Below, piece by piece: positions 8,222 to 17,840 of a stretch of 64,000 bases of DNA; position 1 is the first letter of the stretch, and every line of letters starts with the position of its first letter. The notes beneath the pieces were generated by a model, which worked only from the letters and a program-made list of their open reading frames with translations, had not been told where the DNA came from and did no database searches. The position numbers and the translations under genes are program-made. Source of the DNA: Micromonospora sp. WMMA1947. Its GTDB lineage: Bacteria; Actinomycetota; Actinomycetes; Mycobacteriales; Micromonosporaceae. Location of the stretch: the NCBI RefSeq assembly GCF_027497355.1, contig NZ_CP114909.1, forward strand, positions 2,604,001-2,668,000, written 5' to 3'.

Positions 8222-9589
8222 ATGACAGCTTCGGGCCTGCCCCGCCGGGTGCACCTCGGGTACGCGCTGGGTTCCCTGGTCACCGGCGCGTTCGGCACCG
8301 TACCCGGGCTGCTCCTGCTGCCGTACCTCACCGACACGCTCGGCGTCGCCGCCGGGCTGGCCGCGCTGCTGGTGCTGCTGCCGAAGGCGTGGGACGTGCT
8401 GGTCAACCCGGTCGCCGGGCGGATCTCCGACCGGACCCGCTCCCGCTGGGGCGCGCGCCGGCCGTACCTGCTCGGTGGCGGGCTGGCGCTCGCGGTGCTG
8501 TTCGCCTCGATCTTCGCCGCGCCGTTCGCGAACGGTCCGGCCGCGGCCGCGTACGTGGCACTGGCGTTCCTGGCCACCGCGACCGCGTTCGCGTTCTTCC
8601 AGGTGCCCTACGTCGCCATGCCGGCCGAGCTGACCGCCGACCCGGCGGAACGTACCCGGTTGATGACCTGGCGGATCGCGGTGCTGGCGCTGGCCATCCT
8701 GGTCTCCGGCGCGGTGGCCCCGGCGGTGGTGAGCGCGGGCGGCGACGGCGTGCCCGGCCACCGGTGGATGGGCCTGTTCGTCGCCGCGCTGATCGTCGCC
8801 GGCACCGTCGGCGTCTTCTTCGGCACCCGGTCCGCGCCGACCGGGACGGTGGGGGAGAGCGAGCCGAGCCTGCGGGCGCAGCTCGCCGTCGCCACCGGCA
8901 ACCGGCCGTTCCGGGTGCTGCTGATCTGCTTCGTGATCCAGTCCGCCGGGGTGGCCACCGTGCTGGCCGGCGTGAAGTACTTCGCCGACCAGGTGCTGCG
9001 CGAGCCGGACAGCGGCCCCACGCTGCTGTTCGCCTGCTTCGTCGCGCCCGCGCTGCTGGTCATGCCGCTGTGGTCGCGGGCCGGCGCCCGGCTGGGCAAG
9101 CGGACGTCGCTGGTCGCCGCGTCGGTGATCTTCGCGGTGGGCGCGCTGGCCCTGGTCGCCGCGCCCGCGCTGCCCGCCGCCGCGGCCTACGCCGTGGTCG
9201 CGGTGATCGGCGTCGGGTACGCGGGACAGCAGGTGTTCGCGCTGGCCATGCTGCCGGACTGCATCGCGTACGACACCGCGCGCACCGGGCGGCGGCAGGC
9301 CGGGGTGTTCACCGGGCTGTGGACCGCGGGGGAGACGTTCGGGCTGGCGCTGGGGCCCGGCATCTACGGGCTGGTGCTGCAGCTCTCCGGTTACGTCTCG
9401 TCGTCCACCGGGACCGCCGCCGTCCAGTCCGACACGGCCCGCCTCGGTGTGCTGCTCGGGTTCACGGTGCTGCCCGCCCTGCTGGTGGCGATCCCGCTGG
9501 TGCTGCTGCGCGGCTACACACTGACCCCGGCCCAGCTGGCCACCGCCGCACCCGAGGCCGACGGCGCCGCCTCGGCCGTGCGGACGTGA
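8222..9589 (+). CDS. GPH-family (MFS_2) sugar:cation symporter
   Basis: The 455-residue membrane protein has about 12 hydrophobic segments and the N-terminal signature of the glycoside-pentoside-hexuronide (GPH) family: LLLLPYLTDTLGV, WDVLVNPVAGRISDRTRSRWGARRP (given here by its core NPVAGRISDRTRSRWG) and FQVPYVAMPAELT. GPH carriers import glycosides or hexuronides with Na+ or H+; the substrate is not readable from the sequence. The ATG lies eight bases after TAGCAT (8208-8213), suggesting leaderless expression. The next gene follows after 31 bases and may share the transcript. The location between two uronate-epimerase-like genes makes a uronide or glycoside substrate worth testing. Confidence 0.85.
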   Translation: MTASGLPRRVHLGYALGSLVTGAFGTVPGLLLLPYLTDTLGVAAGLAALLVLLPKAWDVLVNPVAGRISDRTRSRWGARRPYLLGGGLALAVLFASIFAAPFANGPAAAAYVALAFLATATAFAFFQVPYVAMPAELTADPAERTRLMTWRIAVLALAILVSGAVAPAVVSAGGDGVPGHRWMGLFVAALIVAGTVGVFFGTRSAPTGTVGESEPSLRAQLAVATGNRPFRVLLICFVIQSAGVATVLAGVKYFADQVLREPDSGPTLLFACFVAPALLVMPLWSRAGARLGKRTSLVAASVIFAVGALALVAAPALPAAAAYAVVAVIGVGYAGQQVFALAMLPDCIAYDTARTGRRQAGVFTGLWTAGETFGLALGPGIYGLVLQLSGYVSSSTGTAAVQSDTARLGVLLGFTVLPALLVAIPLVLLRGYTLTPAQLATAAPEADGAASAVRT

Positions 9590-9620
9590 GCACCGGCCCG
9601 TCCAGGAGAGGAACCACCCG

Positions 9621-11099
9621 ATGACCGACACGGCAGGCGGAGGCGCGCTGCCCGCGCGGGGGATGCCCGCGGCGGACGTACTCGGCGAGATCCGCGCGCT
9701 GCGGGCCGCCGACCGGCCGACGCACGGCGGGCGGCTGTTCGCGTACGTCTACGACCCCGGCGTGGCCGGGCTGGACGACCTGGCGCAGGCCGCGTACGCG
9801 GAGAGCGCCCACGTCAACGGCCTCGACCCGACCGCGTTCCCGTCGTTGCTGGCGATGGAGAACGCGCTCGTCGGCGCCGCCGCCCGGCTGCTCGGCGGCG
9901 GGCCCGGCACCGGCGCGCCGGACGCGGTCGGCAGCGTCACCAGCGGCGGCACCGAGTCGCTGCTGCTCGCCGTCAAGGCGGCCCGGGACGCCCGCCCCGA
10001 TCTGACCGAGCCGCGGATCGTGGTGCCGGCCACCGCGCACGCCGCGTTCGCCAAGGCGGCGCACTACCTGCGGGTCGCGCTCGACACCGTGCCTGTCGAC
10101 CCGGTGACGCTGCGGCCGGACGTCGCGGCGGTGGCCGCCGCGATCCGCCCGGAGACCGTGCTGGTGGTGGCGTCCGCGCCGTCGTACGCGCACGGGGTCG
10201 TCGACCCGGTGACGGAGATCGCCGCCGTCGCGCGGGCCGCCGGGGTGCGCTGCCACGTGGACGCCTGCTTCGGCGGCTGGGCGCTGCCCTGGCTGCGGCG
10301 GCTCGGCGCGCCGGTGCCGCCGTTCGACTTCGCCGTGCCGGGGGTCACCTCGATCTCGGTCGACCTGCACAAGTACGCGTACGCGCCGAAGGGCGTCTCG
10401 GTGCTGCTGCACCGCGATCCGGCGCTGCGCGCCCCGCAGTTCTTCGCGTACGCCGACTGGCCCGGGTACACGATGGTCAACCCGGTGATCGCCTCCACCC
10501 GCTCCGGTGGGCCGATCGCCGCCGCGTACGCCACGCTTCGTCACCTCGGCGAGGACGGCTACCTGCGGCTGGCCGCCGCAACCCGGGACGCGGTCGCCGG
10601 GCTGGCCGACGCGGTACGGGCCACCGGCGGGCTACGGCTGATGGCCGAACCGGAGACCACTGTGGTCTGCCTCACCGCCGACGACCCGGGGCTCGACCTG
10701 TTCGTGCTCGTCGACGAGCTGACCGCGCGTGGCTGGCACACCCAGCCCCAGCTCACGTACGCCGATCTGCCGGCCAGCGTGCACCTCACGGTGACCGCGG
10801 CGGTGGCGCCCCGGGTGCCCGAGTTCGGTCCGGCGCTGGCCGAGGCGGTCGCGGCGGCCCGCGCCGCCGGACCGGTCGTGCTGCCGCCGGAGCTGCTGGC
10901 GCTGGCCGGCAGCCTCACGCCGGAGGCACTCACCCCCGATCTGGTGGCCGGGCTCGCGGGCGGGCTCGGCCTGGCCGGCGGCGCCGGCGTGCCGGACCGG
11001 ATGGCGGTGGTCAACACGCTGCTCGACGCCGCGCCGGCGCGGTTGCGGGAACGGCTGCTCGCCGAGTTCGTCGGGTTGCTCCAGCGCCCCGCCTGGTGA
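9621..11099 (+). CDS. PLP-dependent decarboxylase/lyase, sphingosine-1-phosphate-lyase-like
   Basis: The 492-residue protein belongs to the group II decarboxylase fold of PLP enzymes. Seen features are SVTSGGTESLLLAVKAAR near residue 110, HVDACFGGW near residue 213 (PLP Asp), and SVDLHKYAYAPKG with the Schiff-base lysine at K251. The SxDxHKYxxAPKG form is typical of sphingosine-1-phosphate lyase and related carboxylases rather than of glutamate decarboxylases. The substrate is unknown; an S1P-like phosphoamine or an amino acid are both possible. The RBS AGGAGAGG lies before the ATG. It follows the GPH transporter closely on the same strand. Confidence 0.82.
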   Translation: MTDTAGGGALPARGMPAADVLGEIRALRAADRPTHGGRLFAYVYDPGVAGLDDLAQAAYAESAHVNGLDPTAFPSLLAMENALVGAAARLLGGGPGTGAPDAVGSVTSGGTESLLLAVKAARDARPDLTEPRIVVPATAHAAFAKAAHYLRVALDTVPVDPVTLRPDVAAVAAAIRPETVLVVASAPSYAHGVVDPVTEIAAVARAAGVRCHVDACFGGWALPWLRRLGAPVPPFDFAVPGVTSISVDLHKYAYAPKGVSVLLHRDPALRAPQFFAYADWPGYTMVNPVIASTRSGGPIAAAYATLRHLGEDGYLRLAAATRDAVAGLADAVRATGGLRLMAEPETTVVCLTADDPGLDLFVLVDELTARGWHTQPQLTYADLPASVHLTVTAAVAPRVPEFGPALAEAVAAARAAGPVVLPPELLALAGSLTPEALTPDLVAGLAGGLGLAGGAGVPDRMAVVNTLLDAAPARLRERLLAEFVGLLQRPAW

Positions 11100-11204
11100 C
11101 ACCCGAGTTCGTCCGTTCGGCGGAGAAGTCGGGCGTTTCGGTGCCGGACCCGGTGCCCGTCCCTGCCTAGCATCAGGGCACATCGATGACACGGGGAGTG
11201 TTGC

Positions 11205-12782
11205 ATGATCACCGCAAAGTCACCACCTGTCCGCCGGTTCGTGGCAGTGGTCGCGGCCGGCGCGATGGTCGGCCTGGCGCCGGCCGGTACCGCCCCCGCC
11301 GCGCCACCCGGCCCGGACCGCAGCGCCGACGTCTCCGTCGTGGACCCCGGGTGGGCGCCCGACCCGCTGACCGACGGGGTGCCGCAGCTGCCCTCGCGGG
11401 ACGTGGCGAAGACCAAGGAACAGCAGCGGCGGGAGCGGGCGAGCGGGGCCACCGCCGCCGCCACGTACGCCCGCGACGGGCACCTGCCGAAGCCGCTGCC
11501 GCTGGCCGCCCAGCCCACGAACAGCAACCCGGCGCCGCTCGTCGACAAGGGACTGCACGACGCGCAGGGCGTCCGCATGTTCAGCTTCGCCGGGAAGACC
11601 TGGAACCACCCGGTCGGCCAGGCGCAGTGGGGCCTGAGCAACCTGGCCGCCTACCGGATCAGCGGCGACAAGCGGTTCCTCGACCGGGCCGTCGCCAACG
11701 CCCAGCGCAACATCGACCGCCGGGTCGAGTCGCGGGGCGCCTGGTGGTATCCGTACGACTTCGACCTGAGCCGCTGCACGGGCCGTCCGCTGCTGCGCGC
11801 GCCCTGGTACAGCGGGATGGCGCAGGGCGAGATGCTGAGCCTCTTCGTCGGCCTGGCCGAGATCACCGGCGAGGCCAAGTGGCGGACGGCGGCGGACAAC
11901 ACGTTCCTGAGCCTGACGCTGCCGGTCGTCGCCAACGCGCCCTGGGCGAGTTGGGTCGACCCCAACGGCTACCTGTGGCTGGAGGAGTACCCGGTGACCT
12001 TCGGCACCACCGGGGAACGGGTGCTCAACGGGCACACCTTCGCCCTCTACGGCGTGTACGACTACTGGCGGCTCACCGGTGACGAGCGGGCGGTCGCCGT
12101 CTTCGACGGCGCGGCGAGCACCGTCCGGCGGTACCTGCCGACCCACTTCCGGGTCACCCGGTGGGCCAGCAACTACTCGATGGGCTGCGCGCAGCCGCAC
12201 GTGAAGTACCACCAGGTCCACACCGCGCAGAACCTCAAGCTGTACGAGATGACCACGTCGGCCACCTTCGCCACGTACGCGTACCTGCTGCGCTCGGACT
12301 ACCCGGTGCCCGCCGTCAACGGCGCCGTGTCGTTCGCCGCCGGCACCCACGTCGGCTACACCTTCTCCAGCACCGGGGCCGTCCGGAGCCAGAAGACGCT
12401 CAAGCTCGCCCGCGCCTCCGGGGCCCAGGCGAGCCAGCGGGTCCGCGTGTACGGGCGGGGCATCTACTACCTGATCGCCAACGGCGCACTCGCCGGTTAC
12501 CTCGTCCCCGAGGCGTACGGGCAGCGCGTCCTGCTCGGCAAGGCGGTCGAGCACCGCTACAGCCCGGCCCGGACGCTCTCCTTCCAGCCGGGCACCTACA
12601 CCGGGTACGCCTACGACGCGGCGGGCAACGTGACCGGCTCCAAGCGGCTCACGTTCTCGGCCGCCTCGATCGCGCCGCTGGGCGCCACCGCGTGGGTCAA
12701 CGGCCGGCTCAGCTACCAGGTCACCGCCGGGGCGTACGTCGGCTACTGGCTGCCCCACACCACCGGACTGGCCTTCACCTGA
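11205..12782 (+). CDS. Exported D-glucuronyl C5-epimerase-domain protein with C-terminal tandem repeat (paralog 2)
   Basis: The 525-residue protein has a signal peptide ([22 protein letters not shown], cleavage expected after an AxA near residue 33; only its core is cited) and then a linker and the same C5-epimerase-type domain as the protein at 5252. Shared motifs include [46 protein letters not shown] and [17 protein letters not shown]. The C-terminal 150 residues repeat one module twice (GTHVGYTF..., GTYTGYAY...). By eye the two proteins agree at well over half of positions, so they are recent paralogs. The ATG has GGGGAG seven bases upstream; TAGCAT (11168-11173) may be the -10. Confidence 0.8.
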   Translation: MITAKSPPVRRFVAVVAAGAMVGLAPAGTAPAAPPGPDRSADVSVVDPGWAPDPLTDGVPQLPSRDVAKTKEQQRRERASGATAAATYARDGHLPKPLPLAAQPTNSNPAPLVDKGLHDAQGVRMFSFAGKTWNHPVGQAQWGLSNLAAYRISGDKRFLDRAVANAQRNIDRRVESRGAWWYPYDFDLSRCTGRPLLRAPWYSGMAQGEMLSLFVGLAEITGEAKWRTAADNTFLSLTLPVVANAPWASWVDPNGYLWLEEYPVTFGTTGERVLNGHTFALYGVYDYWRLTGDERAVAVFDGAASTVRRYLPTHFRVTRWASNYSMGCAQPHVKYHQVHTAQNLKLYEMTTSATFATYAYLLRSDYPVPAVNGAVSFAAGTHVGYTFSSTGAVRSQKTLKLARASGAQASQRVRVYGRGIYYLIANGALAGYLVPEAYGQRVLLGKAVEHRYSPARTLSFQPGTYTGYAYDAAGNVTGSKRLTFSAASIAPLGATAWVNGRLSYQVTAGAYVGYWLPHTTGLAFT

Positions 12783-12784
12783 GC

Positions 12785-12825
12785 GACAGAGCGGCCCGCC
12801 CGGAGTCCGGGCGGGCCGCTCTGTC
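12785..12825. terminator. Bidirectional hairpin terminator
   Basis: A perfect 19-bp stem (12785-12803 with 12807-12825) with an AGT loop separates two convergent genes and can end transcription from both sides. Confidence 0.8.
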
Positions 12826-12832
12826 AGCTGTC

Positions 12833-13753
12833 TCAGCCGGTCGCGCTGATGTCGAACGACGTGGTGTTGTCCGCCGGGTCGACGTCCACGACCGGCTCGC
12901 TCTCGTAGACGGCCGCCACGGTGAACGAGCCGCTGCCCAGCGCGCCGGCCGGGGTTCCGGCCGGAGCCCGCAGGACGACGTCGAACGTGCGCTCCTCGCC
13001 CGGCATGAACCGGCCGCCGGGAACGTCGAACCAGTCCGGGAAGCTGGGCAGGTCCTGCGGGTCGGTGGCCCACACCTCGACCCCGGCGGGCAGGCCCGCC
13101 CGCACGTCGAGCCGGAACGACGGGGCGTCGTTGCCGTAGCGCACGGTGACCGGCATCCGGCCCAGCAGAGCCCCGTCGGCCTGGCGGGTGAGCGTCACGT
13201 CGCCACCCCTGATGGTCAGGTCCGTCTCGGTGGCCTGCCGGTAGACGCGGGGGTTGCGGACGCTGCCCGAGGTGGACCGGAACACGGTCCGGAAGGAGTC
13301 CCGGTCCGACACCCCACCGTCCGGCACCACCGCGACCGAGCCGCCCAGGGCGGTCATCGGGTAGGCGCGCGCAGTCGTCCACACCTGGAAGTCGAGGCGG
13401 ACGGTCACGCTCGCGCCGGCCGCGACCCGGCCGCCGTAGCTCTCGACGACCCGGCGGTTCTGCTCCATCCCCACGGTGAACCAGGGCGAGCCGTTGTCGA
13501 GGCCGGTGAAGGAGCCACCGGCCGGCTCGGTGATGCGCAGGCCGGCGGTGGCGTCCGCCCGGCCCCGGTTGCTGATCGTCGTGGTCAGCGTCCCGACGTA
13601 CCCCTTGTCGGTCGGCGTCAGCACCAGCGTCCCGGTGTCGACGGTCAGCCGCGCCGTGGTGCCGCCGGCCGCGGCGGCGGGCGCGGCCGGCGCGAACAGC
13701 GCCGCCGCCCCGGCGAGCAGCGCGGCGGCCACCCGTGTGGTCCATGTGGTCAT
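12833..13753 (-). CDS. Secreted protein of unknown function, beta-rich repeat type
   Basis: The 306-residue protein has a clear signal peptide ([20 protein letters not shown], residues about 9-28). The mature part is rich in Thr, Val, Gly and Asp without membrane segments. It reads like two immunoglobulin-like or DUF11/CARDB-like beta domains, as in [19 protein letters not shown] and [20 protein letters not shown]; that reading is inference. The ATG is preceded by GGAGGA at six bases. It faces the C5-epimerase paralog 2 tail to tail and diverges from nuoB. No catalytic motif was recognised. Confidence 0.7.
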   Translation of the reverse strand: MTTWTTRVAAALLAGAAALFAPAAPAAAAGGTTARLTVDTGTLVLTPTDKGYVGTLTTTISNRGRADATAGLRITEPAGGSFTGLDNGSPWFTVGMEQNRRVVESYGGRVAAGASVTVRLDFQVWTTARAYPMTALGGSVAVVPDGGVSDRDSFRTVFRSTSGSVRNPRVYRQATETDLTIRGGDVTLTRQADGALLGRMPVTVRYGNDAPSFRLDVRAGLPAGVEVWATDPQDLPSFPDWFDVPGGRFMPGEERTFDVVLRAPAGTPAGALGSGSFTVAAVYESEPVVDVDPADNTTSFDISATG

Positions 13754-13918
13754 GACAGGTCCTCCGTGATCCCCGTGGTGGGCGGCGGTGGTTCCGTCCG
13801 CCCGACAGTGGTGACACACGCCGGCACGGCTGACCGTTGCGCGGGTGCCCTGTCGGGGGTACGACACCGGACCGCTGTGGTTGACTGGCACCTCGGGGAA
13901 CTGCGAGGGAGGCCAGAG

Positions 13919-14479
13919 ATGCAGGTGCCGGCCGTGCTCGGCGAGCCGATCCGGTTCGTGCTGAACTGGGGCCGCCGCTACTCGCTCTGGGTGTTCAACT
14001 TCGGCCTGGCCTGCTGCGCCATCGAGTTCATCGCGACCAGCATGGGCCGGCACGACTTCATGCGGCTCGGCGTGATCCCGTTCGCCCACGGGCCCCGGCA
14101 GGCCGACCTCATGGTGGTCAGCGGCACCGTCACCGACAAGATGGCCCCGGCGATCAAGCGGCTCTACGACCAGATGCCCGAACCGAAGTACGTGATCTCG
14201 TTCGGGGCCTGCTCCAACTGCGGCGGCCCGTACTGGGACTCCTACTCGGTGACGAAGGGCGTCGACCAGCTCATCCCGGTCGACGTGTACGTGCCCGGCT
14301 GCCCGCCGCGCCCGGAGGCGCTGCTGCACGGCATCCTCCGCCTCCAGGAGAAGATCGCCGCCGAGCAGTCCGGCGTCGGCGGCGTACCCCGCCCGGACGC
14401 GCTCACCTCCCCGGCGGACGCGGTGGCACGGCCCGTCGAGGCGCTGACCGCACCCCCGGTACGTCCGCCGGTCGGCTGA
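13919..14479 (+). CDS. nuoB: NADH-quinone oxidoreductase subunit B (partial nuo cluster)
   Basis: NuoB carries the terminal N2 [4Fe-4S] cluster that hands electrons to quinone. All four expected ligands are visible: the adjacent C32-C33 in LACCAIEF, C98 in [13 protein letters not shown] and C128 in GCPPRPEAL. The 186-residue length is normal. The ATG follows GAGGGAGG (13905-13912). This copy stands alone: nuoA is absent upstream, and the next nuo gene, nuoC, comes 2.5 kb later after two unrelated genes. It is likely the second NuoB of the organism, because a partial nuo set cannot form a normal NADH-oxidising complex I. Confidence 0.92.
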   Translation: MQVPAVLGEPIRFVLNWGRRYSLWVFNFGLACCAIEFIATSMGRHDFMRLGVIPFAHGPRQADLMVVSGTVTDKMAPAIKRLYDQMPEPKYVISFGACSNCGGPYWDSYSVTKGVDQLIPVDVYVPGCPPRPEALLHGILRLQEKIAAEQSGVGGVPRPDALTSPADAVARPVEALTAPPVRPPVG

Positions 14480-14515
14480 ACCGCCAGGTGGCGGCGCGGG
14501 GCTAGCCTGCGGGCC

Positions 14516-15832
14516 ATGACCGACCTCGCGGAGAAGCGCTCCGCATTCATCATCGACGTGCTGACCGAGGAGTTCGGCGCGTCCATGGCGATCGACCCGG
14601 CGGCGTTCCGCCGCAAGTTCCGCAAGATGGCGGCGTCACCGTTCGCCTTCTACCGGGGCAGTGCCGCGTTGTTCTACGCCGACCAGCGCGGCGACTTCGG
14701 CAGCGACCGGTTCCTCGACGACCGGACGAGCCGGGTGTGGATCCACGGCGACCTGCACGCCGAGAACTTCGGCACCTACATGAACGCCTCCGGGCAGCTC
14801 GTGTTCAACGTCAACGACTTCGACGAGGCGTACGTCGGGCCGTTCACCTGGGACCTGAAGCGCTTCGCCGCCAGCGTGGCGCTGCTCGGCTACGCCAAGG
14901 CGCTCTCCGACCGGGTGATCGGCGAGCTGGTGTCCGGCTTCGCCCGGTCGTACCTGGCGGAACTGCGGGCCATCGCCGCGGGCGGGGACGACGCGATCGG
15001 CTCGATCACGCTCGACAACGCCGACGGCGTGCTGCGCCGGGTGCTCCAGCAGGCGCGGCTGAACACCCGGGTGGACCTGCTCGCCGCGCAGACCACCATC
15101 GACAACTACGAGCGCCGGTTCTCCCTCGGCGACGGCGTGCACGAGATCGACGACGCCACCCGGGAGAAGGTGTGCGCGGCGTTCGCCGACTACCTGCACA
15201 CGCTGCCGGACTCGACCGCCCGGACGCGCCCGGTCGCCGCGGGCATCAAGGACGTGGTGCTGCGCAAGGGCGTCGGCATCGGGTCGGCCGGGCTGCCGTC
15301 GTACAACCTGCTGCTGGAGGGGCACACCCAGGCGCTGGAGAACGACGTCGTCATCTACATGAAGCAGGCGCAGGTGCCGGCCGTCGCGCGGTACGTCGAC
15401 GACGAGCGGGTCCGCTCGTACTTCCGGCACCAGGGGCACCGCACCGCCGAGTCGCAGCGCGCGTTGCAGGCGCACGCCGACCCGTGGCTGGGCTTCACCG
15501 AGCTGGACGGCGTCGGGCAGCTCGTCGCCGAGGTCTCCCCGTACGCGGCGGACCTGGACTGGGCCGACGTGAACGAGCCGGAGGAACTCGCGGGCGTGCT
15601 CGCCGACCTGGGCCGGGCGGTGGCCCGGATGCACTCGGTCGCCGACGACGAGTCCAGCCACGACCTGGTCGACTACTCCACCGAGGAGGCGATCGTCGCC
15701 GTGGTCGACGCCGAACCGCAGGCGTTCGTCGACTACCTGGTCGACTTCGGGCACCGGTACGGGATCCGGGCGCGCGAGGACCACCAGCTCTTCGTGGACC
15801 TGTTCCGCAACGGCCGGCTGCCCGGCATCTGA
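14516..15832 (+). CDS. DUF2252 family protein
   Basis: The 438-residue protein matches the DUF2252 pattern: FYRGSAALFYAD, WIHGDLHAENFGTY (HGDxHxxN as in aminoglycoside-phosphotransferase-like kinases) and NVNDFDEAYVGPFTWDLKR. The HGD..N and D(F)DE elements suggest a kinase-like fold, but the substrate is unknown. No signal peptide is present, so it is probably cytoplasmic. The ATG lies seven bases behind TAGCCT (14503-14508), so the transcript is probably leaderless and independent of nuoB, which ends 36 bases upstream. Confidence 0.82.
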   Translation: MTDLAEKRSAFIIDVLTEEFGASMAIDPAAFRRKFRKMAASPFAFYRGSAALFYADQRGDFGSDRFLDDRTSRVWIHGDLHAENFGTYMNASGQLVFNVNDFDEAYVGPFTWDLKRFAASVALLGYAKALSDRVIGELVSGFARSYLAELRAIAAGGDDAIGSITLDNADGVLRRVLQQARLNTRVDLLAAQTTIDNYERRFSLGDGVHEIDDATREKVCAAFADYLHTLPDSTARTRPVAAGIKDVVLRKGVGIGSAGLPSYNLLLEGHTQALENDVVIYMKQAQVPAVARYVDDERVRSYFRHQGHRTAESQRALQAHADPWLGFTELDGVGQLVAEVSPYAADLDWADVNEPEELAGVLADLGRAVARMHSVADDESSHDLVDYSTEEAIVAVVDAEPQAFVDYLVDFGHRYGIRAREDHQLFVDLFRNGRLPGI

Positions 15833-15837
15833 GGGCC

Positions 15838-15859
15838 GGGGCGCCGGATCCGGCGCCCC
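15838..15859. terminator. Palindromic terminator between convergent genes
   Basis: A 22-base perfect GC palindrome lies between the DUF2252 gene and the dehydrogenase gene, which converge here. It can act in both directions. Confidence 0.6.
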
Positions 15860-15862
15860 GCC

Positions 15863-16918
15863 TCATTGCGTGAAGTCCAGCACCGCCTTGATGTCCTCGC
15901 CGGCCGTGGCGTACGCCTCCCGGTAGTTCGACAGCGGCACCCGGCGGGTGATCAGCGACGTCAGCCACGACCGGTCGGCCTGGGCGAGCGCCTCGGCGGC
16001 CATCTCCCAGTGCCGCCGCCCGGCGTTCACCGAGCCGAACACCACGTTGTTCTCCAGCACCAGCTCCCGGTTGAGCGCACCGGCGTCGAAGTTGATGGTC
16101 CGGCCGCCGCTGGACACGCCGGTCAGGCAGACGATGCCGGTGGGCGCGGCCTTGCACATCGCGTCCAGCACCACGGTGGGTGCGCCGGTGCACTCGATCA
16201 CCACGTCCGGCTTGACGTCCAGCTCCGGCACGGTCGCCGTGTGGTACGTCGCCCCGAGCGCACGGACCAGGTCCGGCTTCGGGCCGGTGGTGTTGCGGTC
16301 CAGCACGTGCACCGACAGTCCTCGCTGGCTGGCCAGCAGCGCGGCCAGCAGCCCGATCGGCCCGGCGCCGGTGACCAGCACCGTCATCGGTTTCCACTCG
16401 GCCCGGCGGCCGATCCGCTCGATGTGGTCCCACGCCTTCGCCACCACGCTCGTCGGCTCCAGCAGCACCCCCACGGACTCGAGCGCCGGGTCCAGGCCGA
16501 CGGCGAACTTGGGCTGCAACCGCCAGCGTTCCCGGGCGAAACCGGGCAGCGCCTTGATGCCGTGCTCGGTGTACCGCCCGTTGCGGCACATGTCCCACTC
16601 GTCCACCGCGCAGTTCGCGCACGGCACCGGGTCGGGGTGGCGGACCACGCCGGCGACCAGGTCGCCGGTCTGCAACGTGCCGGTCGGGTCCTCCAGCACG
16701 CGGCCCAGCGACTCGTGCCCGAGCACCAGCCGCTCCTGGCCCGGCGGCGCCTCGCCGTACTCGCCCGCCACGATCTCGTGGTCGGTGCCGCAGACACCCA
16801 CCGCCAGCGCCTCGACCAGGATCGCGCCCTCCTCGGGCGGTGGCTCGGGCCAGTCCTCGGCGAGCCGCAGCGAATCCGGGACACCGGAGGTCACAGTCAC
16901 AGCGCGCACGGACCTCAT
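15863..16918 (-). CDS. Zinc-dependent medium-chain dehydrogenase, glucose-1-dehydrogenase-like
   Basis: The 351-residue protein is an MDR-type alcohol/glucose dehydrogenase. The catalytic zinc site is seen as C43 (VGVCGTDHE) with H68-E69 (LGHES), and the NAD(P) site as TGAGPIGLLAA. The length and the GHESLGRV and LLEPTSVVAKAWDH blocks fit the glucose-1-dehydrogenase branch (Glu_dehyd_C). The structural zinc loop shows only three cysteines (C100, C103, C111); the position of the usual first ligand, residue 97, is Pro, so this lobe may not bind zinc tightly. The substrate is a sugar or polyol by inference. It interrupts the nuoB-nuoC region on the opposite strand. Confidence 0.85.
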   Translation of the reverse strand: MRSVRAVTVTSGVPDSLRLAEDWPEPPPEEGAILVEALAVGVCGTDHEIVAGEYGEAPPGQERLVLGHESLGRVLEDPTGTLQTGDLVAGVVRHPDPVPCANCAVDEWDMCRNGRYTEHGIKALPGFARERWRLQPKFAVGLDPALESVGVLLEPTSVVAKAWDHIERIGRRAEWKPMTVLVTGAGPIGLLAALLASQRGLSVHVLDRNTTGPKPDLVRALGATYHTATVPELDVKPDVVIECTGAPTVVLDAMCKAAPTGIVCLTGVSSGGRTINFDAGALNRELVLENNVVFGSVNAGRRHWEMAAEALAQADRSWLTSLITRRVPLSNYREAYATAGEDIKAVLDFTQ

Positions 16919-17012
16919 CTTTCCGCGCGCTTCCGCCGCCCGTCCGGCAAAGCGGCGATCCCGGCACGGACGGCCCGACCCGGCCGGCAGCCGTCCACCA
17001 TAGGATCAGCGC

Positions 17013-17840
17013 ATGACTCCGGAAGAGGTCGGCCGGCGAGTGGTCGCGCTGCTCGCGCCCGTCGAGGCCACCGCGTCGGTCTCCGGCGGTCAGGGGTACG
17101 CCCGCGCCACCGTCGACGTACCCCCGGCGAGCTGGGCGGACGCGGTGCGTGCGGCACGCGACGACGCCGAACTGGAACTCGACTTCCTGGACTGGCTGTC
17201 GGCGGTGGACGAGCTGGCCGACGGCTTCGACGTGGTGCTGCACCTCTGGTCGGTCCGGCACCGGCACGGGCTGCTGCTGCGCACCCGGGTGCCCCGGGAC
17301 GCGCCCGTCGTCGCGTCGGTGGTCGACCTGTTCCCCGGCGCCGCGTGGCACGAGCGCGAGACGCACGAGATGTTCGGCATCGACTTCGTCGGCCACGGCG
17401 AGCTGCGTCCGCTGCTGCTGCCGCCGGAGTTCGAGGGGCACCCGCTGCGCAAGGAGTTCGTTCTCGCCTCCCGGGTCGCCAAGCCGTGGCCCGGCGCGAA
17501 GGAGCCGGGCGAGTCGGAGGCGGGCGGCGGCCGCCGGCCGGTCCGGCCGCCGGGCGTGCCCGCGCCGGGTGAGTGGGGCACGACGCCCACGCCGGCGGGT
17601 GCGGCCGGCGCGGGTGAGGGCCCCCGAGGGGGTACGCCGGCGCGCCCGGCCCGCGAACGCCCGGCGCGGCCCGCTCCGGGGGAGCGTCCGGCGCGGCCTG
17701 CTGCCGGAGAGGCCGGGTCGGGGGCTGGTGCTGCTGCGGCGGCCGACGAGGCGGGGCCGCTCGGTCGGCCGCTGCCAGGGGAACGGCCGACCGGCCCGCC
17801 CCGCCAGGAGCCGGAGCCCGACGCGGCGGAGGAGAGCTGA
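17013..17840 (+). CDS. nuoC: NADH-quinone oxidoreductase subunit C with long disordered tail
   Basis: NuoC (30-kDa subunit) is part of the peripheral arm that connects the iron-sulfur chain to the quinone site. Residues 1-160 carry the family signature WHERETHEMFGIDFVGH followed by HPLRKEF. Residues about 165-275 form a Pro/Ala/Gly/Glu/Arg-rich low-complexity tail (RPARPAPGERPARPAAGE), which normal NuoC lacks. The ATG lies six bases behind TAGGAT (17001-17006), a leaderless start. Its TGA overlaps the nuoH ATG as TGATG, so the two are translationally coupled. It is not fused to NuoD and no nuoD follows. Confidence 0.9.
   Translation: MTPEEVGRRVVALLAPVEATASVSGGQGYARATVDVPPASWADAVRAARDDAELELDFLDWLSAVDELADGFDVVLHLWSVRHRHGLLLRTRVPRDAPVVASVVDLFPGAAWHERETHEMFGIDFVGHGELRPLLLPPEFEGHPLRKEFVLASRVAKPWPGAKEPGESEAGGGRRPVRPPGVPAPGEWGTTPTPAGAAGAGEGPRGGTPARPARERPARPAPGERPARPAAGEAGSGAGAAAAADEAGPLGRPLPGERPTGPPRQEPEPDAAEES

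Noticed and set aside
7742-9631. Upstream in-frame extension of the AbiEii-type gene to 848 codons
   Set aside because: The extension reads as low-complexity Gly/Arg/His/Gln sequence and lies opposite a complete MFS gene; the ATG at 7741 couples well to the upstream stop.
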